A DNA stretch of 64,000 nucleotides from JAWKSY01 sp041402125 (GTDB taxonomy: Bacteria > Planctomycetota > GCA-002687715 > DRQF01): assembly GCA_041402125.1 (NCBI GenBank), contig JAWKSY010000023.1:1-64000 (forward strand). Reading direction: 5' to 3'. This document shows positions 8,907 to 16,082 of this stretch, piece by piece (positions within the stretch are counted from its first letter, which is position 1; every line of letters starts with the position of its first letter). The translations under genes and the position numbers were made by a program. The notes under the pieces are model-generated. The model was given only the letters and a program-made list of their open reading frames with translations. It did no database searches and was not told where the DNA came from.

Positions 8907-9704
8907 GCGCCCGCCTCGAGTCGCGCGAGACCCCGCTCCAGCAGTCGAGGGTCGTGTCGCCGCGGACCGAGCGTCTCCCCCGCCGCCTCGAGGATCGCGG
9001 CGGCGTCGCCCCCCGTCGCGACGAGGGGGGCGCTCGCGCCGGCCGCGCCGAGCGCGCGCCGCGCCTCGTCCACGAGCTGACGGGCGGCGCCGATCACCGC
9101 GGCGAGCGCCCCCGCGGCGAGGGCGCCCGCGGTGTCGCGTCCGGGATAACGCAGCGGGAAGTCGGGGCGAGCTTCCTCGAGCATCGCCCCGCCGCGGAGC
9201 GCGCGACGCCAGCGCGAGTCCGGGCGCGATCGCCCCGCCGGCGAAGCGACCCTCGGCGTCGACCACGTCGACCGTGAGCGCCGTGCCGGCGTCGAGCACG
9301 ATGCAGGGCGCGCCGACCGAACCGCGCGCGGTCCAGGCCGCCAGCAGGCGGTCGGGACCGAGTCGCGAGGCATCGGCGTAGGGGTGCTCCATCGGCAGCT
9401 CCGCCGCCGTCCAGTTCCGGACCTCGAGACCGCGGGCGCGGGCCGCGCGCGCGAGGCCCGCGCCGAGGTCCGGGCGGACGCAGACGAGGTGGAGGCGCAA
9501 CGCCGGCCCGGCCGCCAGACCGAGGTCGAGGAGCCGATCGGGGTCGTCGAGCGAGCTGACGAGGGGGGGGTGATCGAGGAGACGAGGCTCACCCGCCGCG
9601 GGACCGGCGGGGAGCTCGTGGATCTTCACGCGCGAGTTGCCGACGTCGATCCCGAGGACCCGACGTCGGCCGGAAGACCTCGGATCCTCAGCGGCGTCCG
9701 CCAT
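8903..9704 (-). CDS. coaX: Type III pantothenate kinase, single frame break
   Basis: It phosphorylates pantothenate in the first step of coenzyme A synthesis. The N-terminal part shows LGIDVGNSRVKI (ASKHA-fold phosphate loop), HPYADASRLGPDRLLAAW, and DAGTALTVDVVDAEGRFAGGAIAPGL. In the assembled sequence the frame is lost at about 9197-9206 (plus strand GAGCGCGCGA). The +1 frame then continues with LRGGAMLEEARPDFPLRYPGRDTAGALAAG and ends in TGA at 8903. Adding one GC dinucleotide to the CGCGCG run gives one protein of 267 aa, normal for CoaX. The ATG at 9704 overlaps the 3' end of the upstream PDZ gene by 17 bases. Confidence 0.8.
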
Positions 9705-10845
9705 TCAGACGATTGCGCGTGGCGTCGCCGGCGTTCCGCGCGCGGCTCGGCAACTTCTTGACGTCGCGAGGCACGTTCACGCGGAGGATGCGGATGCGTC
9801 CGTCGCGGAGCACCTGGACGTTGTACGAGTTCTTGTTCTGGTAGGTGCTCTTCACGTAGCGCGAGATGCTCTCCTTGGAGGTCACGTACTGCGCGTCGAT
9901 GCGGACGATGACGTCGCCCTCCTCCAGCCCGTACTCCCGCAGGCCCGACGGGAGCGACTTCACCTTCAACGCCTCGCGGCCGTTGAGGTCCTTCGCGCTC
10001 TCGAAGGAGACGCCGTCGAGGAGCGCCTCGCCGTTCTCGGTGAGTTGCTGCCAGCCCTCGGAGGTCAGCTCGGCCTCGGTGCGCACGCCGCGATCCTGGA
10101 CGGTGAAGAGCTTCCCGCCCGCGGAGGCGCCGGGCTTGGGCGTTCCGCCCGTCGCGCCGCCCTTGGGGGCGTCGCCGAAGACGAGCTGCCCCTCGGGACC
10201 GATCCCGGCGACGGCGCGCGACACCATCTCGGCGGTCTGCTCGCGTTCGTTCTCGTTGCCGCGGTTCCAGCGCACGACGAGACGGTCGGGTTCGATGCGG
10301 ACGATCGTCGCGCCCTGGAAGTCCTGGAAGGTCTTCTCGGCGTCCGGTCGGTCCTCGCGCTCACCGATGCCGATCGTGTCGCCCTCGGCGTAGGTGAAGG
10401 TGTTCGTGGCCCCCGACAGCTTCGTCAGCTTGAGGACGGCCTTGCCGAAGTCGTCGACGAAGTCCGCGCCCTCGACCGGCCGGCTCGGCGCGATGAGGAA
10501 GCTGATCTCGATGAGGTCGCCAATCTTCGGCGGGTGCACGCCCGGCGGCGGCGGCGGCGGCGGCGGCGGGGGCGGCGGCGGCGGCGCCACGTAGCCCGCG
10601 TAGGAGAAGCCCTTCGTGCTCGGCCGCGACAGCTCGCTGCCGGGCGTCTCGCTCTCGCCGGTGGTGTTCCCCTCCTCGCGGATGCCGCGGAGTTCGGTCT
10701 TCAGGTTCGAGAGGGTCTGGCGGGAGCGCGTCGTGTTGGCGTCCCGACTCGCCGTCTTGTCGAAGGCGACCACGAGCCCGATCAGGCCGGCGGCGAGGGC
10801 GAAGTTGCCCATCCACAGCAGGGTTCGTTGCGTCGTGATCTTCAT
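9688..10845 (-). CDS. GspC-like membrane protein with polyproline linker and PDZ domain
   Basis: The protein has 385 residues. It has one N-terminal membrane helix (MGNFALAAGLIGLVVAF, residues ~12-28), a short coiled region, and then a run of 14 prolines followed by GVHPP. A beta-rich middle region (YAEGDTIGIG, ATIVRIEPDRLVVRWNRG) recalls the GspC homology region. The C-terminal PDZ domain contains SGLREYGLEEGDVIVRID and YVTSKESISRYV. This layout (TM, HR, PDZ) matches type II secretion GspC, which links the inner-membrane platform to the secretin; similar proteins accompany type IV pilus-like systems. It is the first gene of a four-gene unit with coaX. The start at 10845 is preceded by GAGGGAG; upstream codons are not credible. 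Confidence 0.7.
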   Translation of the reverse strand: MKITTQRTLLWMGNFALAAGLIGLVVAFDKTASRDANTTRSRQTLSNLKTELRGIREEGNTTGESETPGSELSRPSTKGFSYAGYVAPPPPPPPPPPPPPPGVHPPKIGDLIEISFLIAPSRPVEGADFVDDFGKAVLKLTKLSGATNTFTYAEGDTIGIGEREDRPDAEKTFQDFQGATIVRIEPDRLVVRWNRGNENEREQTAEMVSRAVAGIGPEGQLVFGDAPKGGATGGTPKPGASAGGKLFTVQDRGVRTEAELTSEGWQQLTENGEALLDGVSFESAKDLNGREALKVKSLPSGLREYGLEEGDVIVRIDAQYVTSKESISRYVKSTYQNKNSYNVQVLRDGRIRILRVNVPRDVKKLPSRARNAGDATRNRLNGGRR

Positions 10846-11002
10846 CGGCTGACTCCCTCGCTCGGTCTTCCCGGGCCGCCCGGCCCCCGCGCGCGTCCTC
10901 GTGACCGCAAGACCGGACGGCCCCGCGGGTTCGGACTCGCGCATTGTACCGATGGCGCCCCGTCCGCAAAGCCGGGCCCCGACTCCGGCCGGGAAAATGA
11001 CC

Positions 11003-11034
11003 CCGTGACGGGCCGCAAGCGCGTCCCGTCACGG
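11003..11034 (-). terminator. Intrinsic terminator after pilT
   Basis: A perfect 10-bp stem (CCGTGACGGG, 11003-11012, with 11025-11034) is followed on the minus strand by GTCATTTTC. It lies about 105 bases after the pilT stop and separates pilT from the PDZ-coaX unit. Confidence 0.65.
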
Positions 11035-11140
11035 CCCTTGGACGATCCCCGGGGGGGCCGTCTTCCCGTCCTCCGCCCCGGATTCCGGTCCCCCGCCCCT
11101 CCGGGCGGCGACGCCCCCCCGGAGTACCGGCGAACGCCGA

Positions 11141-12244
11141 TCAGCGGCTGGAGAGCCGGCTTCCCGACATTCCGGTCTCGATGCCGCGCATCGAGAGCTT
11201 GAGGTCGTCGGGGTTGTCGGAGGCGGCCAGCGCGTCCTCGAGCGAGATGAGCCCCTGGTTGTAGAGGTTCAGCAGGCTCATGTTGAAGGTCTGGGTGCCG
11301 TAGTAGTCGTTGCCCTCGACCAGGGCCCGCTCGAGCTCGAGCGTCTTGCCCTCGTGGATGAGCTCCTTCACGCGCGGCGTCGACATCAGGATCTCGACCG
11401 CCGGGACCATGCCCGAGGTCTTCAGGTTCGGGATGAGACGCTGCGAGGCGACGCCCTGGAGGACCTGGGCGAGCTGGAGCCGGACCAGATTGTGCTGGTG
11501 CGGCGGGAAGAAGGTGTGCACGCGTTCGATCGTCTGGATCGCGTTGACGGTGTGGAGCGTCGTCAGGACGAGGTGTCCGGTCTCGGCCGCGGCGAGCGCC
11601 GCCTCCATCGTCTCCGCGTCGCGGATCTCGCCGACCATGATGACGTCCGGCGCCTCGCGCATCGCGGCGCGCAGGCCGGTGGCGAAGGTCGTGGTGTCGA
11701 TGCCCACCTCGCGCTGGTTGATGATCGAGAGGTCGTCCGAGAACGAGTACTCGACCGGATCCTCGAGCGTGATGATGTGCTTGTTCCGCGTGGCGTTGAT
11801 CGCGCCCACGAGCGAGGCGAGCGAGGTCGACTTGCCCGATCCCGTCACGCCGGTCACGAAGATGATGCCGCGGTCGACGTTGCTGAAGTGCTGGAAGGGG
11901 CGCTCGGGCAGGTGGAGATCGCTGAAGCCCGGGATGGACGACTTGATCTGTCGCAGGACCATGCCGACCTCGCCGCCCTGGCGGAAGATGTTGACGCGGA
12001 AGCGCCCGGCCTCGTGGGTGGCGTAGGCGAGGTCGATCTCTCCCCGCTCGTCGTAGCGCTCGAGCGCGTGCGGCGGCGCGACCTTCTCCGCGATCGTCCG
12101 GGCCTCCTCCGGCGTGACGATGCCGTCCTCGATGAAGAGGACACGACCCGAGACCTTCATCGCGGGCTGGCTGTTCGCCTTGAGGATGACGTCGGACGCG
12201 TCGGCGGCGACGGCCATCTTGAGGATCTTCTCGAAGTCGATCAC
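11141..12244 (-). CDS. pilT: Type IV pilus twitching-motility ATPase (PilT/PilU family)
   Basis: This 367-residue cytoplasmic hexameric ATPase powers pilus retraction. It has the Walker A GVTGSGKST near residue 134, the Asp box ITLEDPVEYSF, the Walker B VGEIRDAETM and the His box TGHLVLTTLHT. The C-terminal motif VKELIHEGK takes the place of the PilT AIRNLIRE signature, and GTQTFN follows. It could therefore be PilT or the closely related PilU; retraction is the safe call. The start is GTG with GAGG upstream. It lies 88 bases downstream of obg and may be read through from it. The extension ATPase PilB is not in this window. Confidence 0.9.
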   Translation of the reverse strand: MIDFEKILKMAVAADASDVILKANSQPAMKVSGRVLFIEDGIVTPEEARTIAEKVAPPHALERYDERGEIDLAYATHEAGRFRVNIFRQGGEVGMVLRQIKSSIPGFSDLHLPERPFQHFSNVDRGIIFVTGVTGSGKSTSLASLVGAINATRNKHIITLEDPVEYSFSDDLSIINQREVGIDTTTFATGLRAAMREAPDVIMVGEIRDAETMEAALAAAETGHLVLTTLHTVNAIQTIERVHTFFPPHQHNLVRLQLAQVLQGVASQRLIPNLKTSGMVPAVEILMSTPRVKELIHEGKTLELERALVEGNDYYGTQTFNMSLLNLYNQGLISLEDALAASDNPDDLKLSMRGIETGMSGSRLSSR

Positions 12245-12332
12245 GGGGCTACCTCGCGAGGGAGAGCGGAGTTCGGACCTTTCCTCCGCTATCGGCCGCG
12301 CGGGCCCGCCGGCTTGATCGAAGTCGCGGCCG

Positions 12333-13325
12333 TCAGTCCGCGGCGAGGAGGCGCCAGAGGTCCTCGAGGAGCTCGCGGGTCCCCATCCGGGCGACGGCCG
12401 AGATCGGCCGCCCCTCGAGACCGATCTCGGCCGAGAGCTCCCGCGCCCGGGCGGCGGGGTCGGAGACGAGGTCGGACTTGCTGAAGACGAGCCGCCGGGG
12501 CTTCTTCGCCAGGGCCTCGGAGTAGCGGGCGAGCTCGAACTCGATGGTCCGGAAGGATGCGACGGGATCGGAGCCGTCGATGGGCGCCATGTCGACGACG
12601 TGGACGATGACGCGGGTCCGCTCGACGTGCTTCAGGAATCGGTGGCCGAGCCCCTGCCCCTCCGCCGCGCCCTCGATGAGCCCGGGGATGTCCATCATCA
12701 CGAAGCGGCGGTCCGGATCCACCTCGACGATGCCGGGGTGCGGGTCGAGGGTCGTGAAGGGATAGTCGGCCACCTTCGGGCGCGCGGCCGAGACCGCGCT
12801 GATGAGGGTCGACTTCCCGGCGTTCGGCAGTCCGACGAGCCCCACGTCGGCGATGAGCTTGAGCTCGAGGCGCAGGGTCCGGGACTCGCCCTCGGTGCCG
12901 TCGTTGGCCTGGCGGGGCGTCTGGTTGAGCGCAGACTTGAAGTGATCGTTCCCGTAGCCGCCGGTGCCGCCGCGGGCGACGCAGACCCGGTCGCCGATCT
13001 CCTTGAGATCGCGCAGGAGCGTGTCGGTGCCGCGGTCGTAGACGAGGGTCCCCACCGGGACCTTCACCTCGACGTCGGTCCCCCGTCGGCCGTGCTTGTT
13101 GCGACCCCGTCCCGGCTCGCCGTGCTCGCCGAAGACGTGCGGATTGCGCACCAGCGAGAGCAACGTCGATTCGTGGTGATCCGCGACGAGGTAGATCGAG
13201 CCGCCGTGGCCGCCGTCACCGCCGTCGGGACCGCCGGCCGGGACGTACTTCTCCCGCCGGAAGGACACGCAGCCGTTGCCGCCCTTGCCGGCGCGAACGT
13301 GGACGATGGCGTAGTCCTTGAACAC
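12333..13325 (-). CDS. obg: Obg/CgtA ribosome-assembly GTPase
   Basis: This 330-residue essential GTPase acts in 50S assembly and stress signalling. The glycine-rich Obg fold fills residues 1-157 (GKGGNGCVSFRREKYVP, GGPDGGDGGHGGSIYLV). The G domain has GLPNAGKSTLISAVS, FTTLDPHPG, DIPGLIEGA and SKSD. The C-terminal OCT domain found in some Obg proteins is absent, as in many phyla. The start codon is GTG with GGAG 7 bases upstream. It follows rplU-rpmA, the most common gene order for obg, and probably shares their promoter. Confidence 0.96.
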   Translation of the reverse strand: MFKDYAIVHVRAGKGGNGCVSFRREKYVPAGGPDGGDGGHGGSIYLVADHHESTLLSLVRNPHVFGEHGEPGRGRNKHGRRGTDVEVKVPVGTLVYDRGTDTLLRDLKEIGDRVCVARGGTGGYGNDHFKSALNQTPRQANDGTEGESRTLRLELKLIADVGLVGLPNAGKSTLISAVSAARPKVADYPFTTLDPHPGIVEVDPDRRFVMMDIPGLIEGAAEGQGLGHRFLKHVERTRVIVHVVDMAPIDGSDPVASFRTIEFELARYSEALAKKPRRLVFSKSDLVSDPAARARELSAEIGLEGRPISAVARMGTRELLEDLWRLLAAD

Positions 13326-13407
13326 CGCTGCTCTCCGCGGGGAATGCGAAACGCCGCCCGCACCCCTCGGGGCACGCGCGGCGTTCGGGGTCGCCCGAGC
13401 TCGAGGC

Positions 13408-13659
13408 TCAGTTCTGCTCGGCCGGGACGACGCTCACGCGCCGCCGCGAGTCGAAGCGGACCGTGCCGTCGACGAGCGCGAAGATCGTGTAGTCGCGGCC
13501 CAGGCCGACGTTGAAGCCCGGATGGAACTTCGATCCGCACTGGCGGATGATGATGTTGCCGGCGCGGACGGACTCGCCGCCGTACTTCTTGACGCCTCGG
13601 TGCTGCGGGTTGCTGTCGCGACCGTTGCGGGAAGCGCCCTGTCCCTTCTTGTGTGCCAT
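13408..13659 (-). CDS. rpmA: 50S ribosomal protein L27
   Basis: The 83 residues begin MAHKKGQGASRNGRDSN and contain the diagnostic QHRGVKKYGGE and GNIIIRQCGSKFHPG. It lies near the peptidyl-transferase centre of the large subunit. There is no N-terminal cleavage extension of the Firmicutes type. It sits 18 bases after rplU. A hairpin (AACGCCGC/GCGGCGTT, 13350-13385) in the 82-bp gap to obg may reduce downstream expression. Confidence 0.97.
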   Translation of the reverse strand: MAHKKGQGASRNGRDSNPQHRGVKKYGGESVRAGNIIIRQCGSKFHPGFNVGLGRDYTIFALVDGTVRFDSRRRVSVVPAEQN

Positions 13660-13677
13660 GGTCGGGAGCCTCCTGGA

Positions 13678-13986
13678 TCAGGCGTTGATCGAATCGATGC
13701 GGAGTTCGGTGTAGCGCTGGCGGTGCCCCACCTTGCACCGCGAGTCCTTGCGGCGGCGGAACTGGCGGGAGACGACCTTCGGACCCTTGGCGAGGCCGAG
13801 GACGGTCGCCGTCACGGTCGCGCCGCTCAGGAAGGGCTGGCCGATCTTCACACCGTCCCCTCCCACGAGGGAGACCTGGTCGAAGGTGAAGGTCTCGCCG
13901 GCCGGCGTGTCCTTCAGCTGGATGCGGCAGACCATGCCGGGCTCGACCCGGTACTGGTGTCCACCGTCCTGAACGATCGCGTACAT
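13678..13986 (-). CDS. rplU: 50S ribosomal protein L21
   Basis: The 102 residues begin MYAIVQDGGHQYRVEPG and carry the C-terminal RRRKDSRCKVGHRQRYTELRI region (L21 signature of the KxxxxxGHRQ type). The start has AGGAG 8 bases upstream. It is first in rplU-rpmA-obg, with a plausible sigma70 promoter about 90-120 bases upstream and a perfect hairpin in the leader. Confidence 0.96.
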   Translation of the reverse strand: MYAIVQDGGHQYRVEPGMVCRIQLKDTPAGETFTFDQVSLVGGDGVKIGQPFLSGATVTATVLGLAKGPKVVSRQFRRRKDSRCKVGHRQRYTELRIDSINA

Positions 13987-14019
13987 CGTCGCAAACTCCT
14001 GTGGTTCGGGGCTTTCCGC

Positions 14020-14040
14020 GCGACCGGCCGCACCGGTCGC
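14020..14040 (-). promoter_or_regulatory. Leader hairpin upstream of rplU
   Basis: A perfect 8-bp stem (GCGACCGG/CCGGTCGC) with a 5-base loop lies 34-54 bases before the rplU start, inside the predicted 5' leader. Ribosomal-protein leaders often fold into autoregulatory structures; here that role is inference only. Confidence 0.4.
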
Positions 14041-14077
14041 GGAGGCCGGTCGAACCCGACGCTCCCCGAGGCCCGAT

Positions 14078-14105
14078 ATGTTATCCCGCGCGAGGGCGCA
14101 TTCAA
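14078..14105 (-). promoter_or_regulatory. Putative sigma70 promoter of rplU-rpmA-obg
   Basis: On the minus strand I read a -35 box TTGAAT (14105-14100), a 16-base spacer and a -10 box TAACAT (14083-14078). Transcription would start near 14071, leaving a leader of about 85 bases before rplU. The boxes are A/T-rich islands in very GC-rich DNA. Confidence 0.5.
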
Positions 14106-14199
14106 GGCCGCCCGCCGCACCGGTTTGCGGCTCCCCGTGGAGCCGCCCCGCTCCGGCGCCGGGGCTCCCGCCCCCGCGCCGCGCCGCCCCGCTCCCCGA

Positions 14200-15690
14200 T
14201 CAGTCGAGTCGGCGGAGCTCGTACTCCTCGATTCCGAAGCTCGCGTCGCCCATGACCGACAGCGGTCGGTTGAACTGCTTCTGCATCGCGTCCATCCGGT
14301 CGCGCTTGTTGCGCTTCAGGAAGTCCGCGACCCGGTTGTTGGCCCGGATCGCCACGCGGCGCGCCTTGTTGTTCGCGAAGATGTTCTGCACCTCGCGGAG
14401 GATCTTCAGCCCGACGCTGTCGACGTTGCGGATGTGGCCGCTCCCCCGGCAGTGCGGACAGGTCATGGCGTTGTTCTTCACCAGGCTTTGGCCGACGCGC
14501 TGGCGGGTCATCTCGACCATGCCGAAGTGCGAGATGCGCGCGATCTTGAGCCGCACCTTGTCGCGCTCGAAGGCGCGCTTGAAGGAACGCTCGACCTCGC
14601 GCTTGTGCGCCTCGTCCTGCATGTCGATGAAGTCGTTGATGATGACGCCGCCCAGGTCGCGCAGGCGGAGCTGACGGGCGATCTCCTCGCCCGCCTCGAG
14701 GTTCGTGCGGAAGGCCGTCTCCTCGAGGTCGTCCTCGCCGCGGTTCTTGCCCGAGTTGACGTCGATCGCGACGAGCGCCTCGGCCTGGTCGATGATGATC
14801 GAGCCGCCGCTCTTCAGGTTCACCTTGCGGTGGAAGAGCCGCTCGACCTCGTCCTCGAGGCGGTACTTGTGGAAGAGCGGGTGCTTGCCCTCGTAGAGCT
14901 TGATCCGCTCCACCGCCGAGGGCATCACCGCGCGCACGAAGTCCTGCGCCTTCTTGCAGATCCCGTCGTTGTCGACCCAGACCTCCGAGACCTCCGGACC
15001 GAAGGTGTCGCGGAAGGTGCGGATGACCGCGTCCGACTCCTGGTAGATCGAGGCCGGCGCCCGCTCGGAGCGCACGCGCTTGACGATCGTGTTCCAGAGC
15101 TTCAACAGGTACTCGAGGTCGCGCACGATGTCGAGGACGTTCGTGCCCACGCCGGCGGTGCGGATGATGTAGCCCATCCCGGGCGGCGGGTCGATCTGGC
15201 CGAGGATCTTCTTCAGCCGCGAGCGCTCGTCGCGATCCTCGATCTTCTTCGAGACGCCCGAGCGCGTGAGGCTCGGCATGAGGACGAGGTAGCGCCCGGG
15301 GATCGAGAGGTAGGTCGTGAGGGTGGGTCCCTTCTTGCCGATCCCGTCCTTGGTGATCTGGACGAGGACCTCCTGACCCTTCTCCAGGTACTCCTGGATG
15401 TTCTGATGCTCCCGCCGGTTCAGCGGCTCGTCGTCGAGCGAGTTGTTGTTCTGGCGGTAGAGCGGAAGGACGTCGGAGACGTGGAGGAAGCCGTTGCGGT
15501 CCCCGCCGAAGTCCACGAAGGCGGCCCCGATCGAGGGCTCGACGTTCGTGACCACGCCCTTGTAGATGTTGCCGAGGTAGCTCTGGTTGGCCGCCCGCTC
15601 GATGTAGAACTCTTGGAGGACGCCGCCCTCCGTCAGCGCGATCCGGATCTCCTCCGGATCCTGCGCGTTGATGAAGATCTTCTGCTCCAT
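14200..15690 (-). CDS. rng: Ribonuclease E/G family endoribonuclease
   Basis: This 496-residue single-strand endonuclease acts in rRNA and mRNA processing. It has an N-terminal S1 domain (GNIYKGVVTNVEPSIGAAFVDFG, RNGFLHVSDV). The catalytic core has AIDVNSGKNRGEDD and DFIDM, carrying the metal-binding aspartates. The Zn-link CPHCRGSG (near residue 408) is followed by the small domain. Length and absence of a long C-terminal scaffold tail point to RNase G or a short RNase E. It precedes rplU-rpmA-obg by 213 bp, a conserved order. No strong Shine-Dalgarno sequence is visible. Confidence 0.93.
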   Translation of the reverse strand: MEQKIFINAQDPEEIRIALTEGGVLQEFYIERAANQSYLGNIYKGVVTNVEPSIGAAFVDFGGDRNGFLHVSDVLPLYRQNNNSLDDEPLNRREHQNIQEYLEKGQEVLVQITKDGIGKKGPTLTTYLSIPGRYLVLMPSLTRSGVSKKIEDRDERSRLKKILGQIDPPPGMGYIIRTAGVGTNVLDIVRDLEYLLKLWNTIVKRVRSERAPASIYQESDAVIRTFRDTFGPEVSEVWVDNDGICKKAQDFVRAVMPSAVERIKLYEGKHPLFHKYRLEDEVERLFHRKVNLKSGGSIIIDQAEALVAIDVNSGKNRGEDDLEETAFRTNLEAGEEIARQLRLRDLGGVIINDFIDMQDEAHKREVERSFKRAFERDKVRLKIARISHFGMVEMTRQRVGQSLVKNNAMTCPHCRGSGHIRNVDSVGLKILREVQNIFANNKARRVAIRANNRVADFLKRNKRDRMDAMQKQFNRPLSVMGDASFGIEEYELRRLD

Positions 15691-16023
15691 CGCTCACGCG
15701 ACGCGGCGCACGGGGGTCCCCCGCCGCGCCTCGGCGTCGCCTTTCATGTCGTTGTACTCGACCGCCCGCGGGCGGGTTGTTTCGCGGTCGCGACCCCCCA
15801 TCGGGATCCGGCCAACCGGACTTTGCCGCAACCCCGCCCGGGAATCAAGCGGGTCGGGCCGGACCCAAGCCTCCCGGCCGAGGCGAGTTGCGGCCTCCGG
15901 GCCCGGCTCGGGGGTCCCGTTCCCGGGCCCCCGGGGCGGCGCGGGCGGCCGGCTCGGACGCCGGGCCGGCCCGAATGGGCCCTCTCCCCCGCCCCGGAAG
16001 GCCTTGCCCCGCCGCCATGCGAA
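15691..16023. other. Intergenic region upstream of rng
   Basis: About 330 bp without a credible gene. It should hold the rng promoter. The clearest structure is a 14-bp perfect palindrome, CCGCCCGCGGGCGG, at about 15762-15775, roughly 70-85 bases before the rng start. I saw no convincing -35/-10 pair. Confidence 0.4.
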
Positions 16024-16059
16024 GGGGGCCCGTGACGCCGGTCGGCGTCACGGGCCCCC
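16024..16059 (-). terminator. Strong hairpin after pilQ
   Basis: A perfect 16-bp stem (GGGGGCCCGTGACGCC, 16024-16039, with 16044-16059) closes a 4-base loop 24 bases after the pilQ stop. The minus strand continues CTTCGC, so the U-tract is poor. Confidence 0.6.
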
Positions 16060-16082
16060 CTCGGGATCTTCGGATCGGGCGA

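Noticed and set aside
7737..9704. A single 655-residue CoaX-MnmE fusion protein
   Set aside because: The open frame joins the two only because of the coaX frame break. The middle part is nonsense, and a GTG start overlapping the true coaX stop separates the genes.
10545..10590. GC-only trinucleotide run as a regulatory repeat
   Set aside because: It encodes the polyproline linker of the GspC-like protein.
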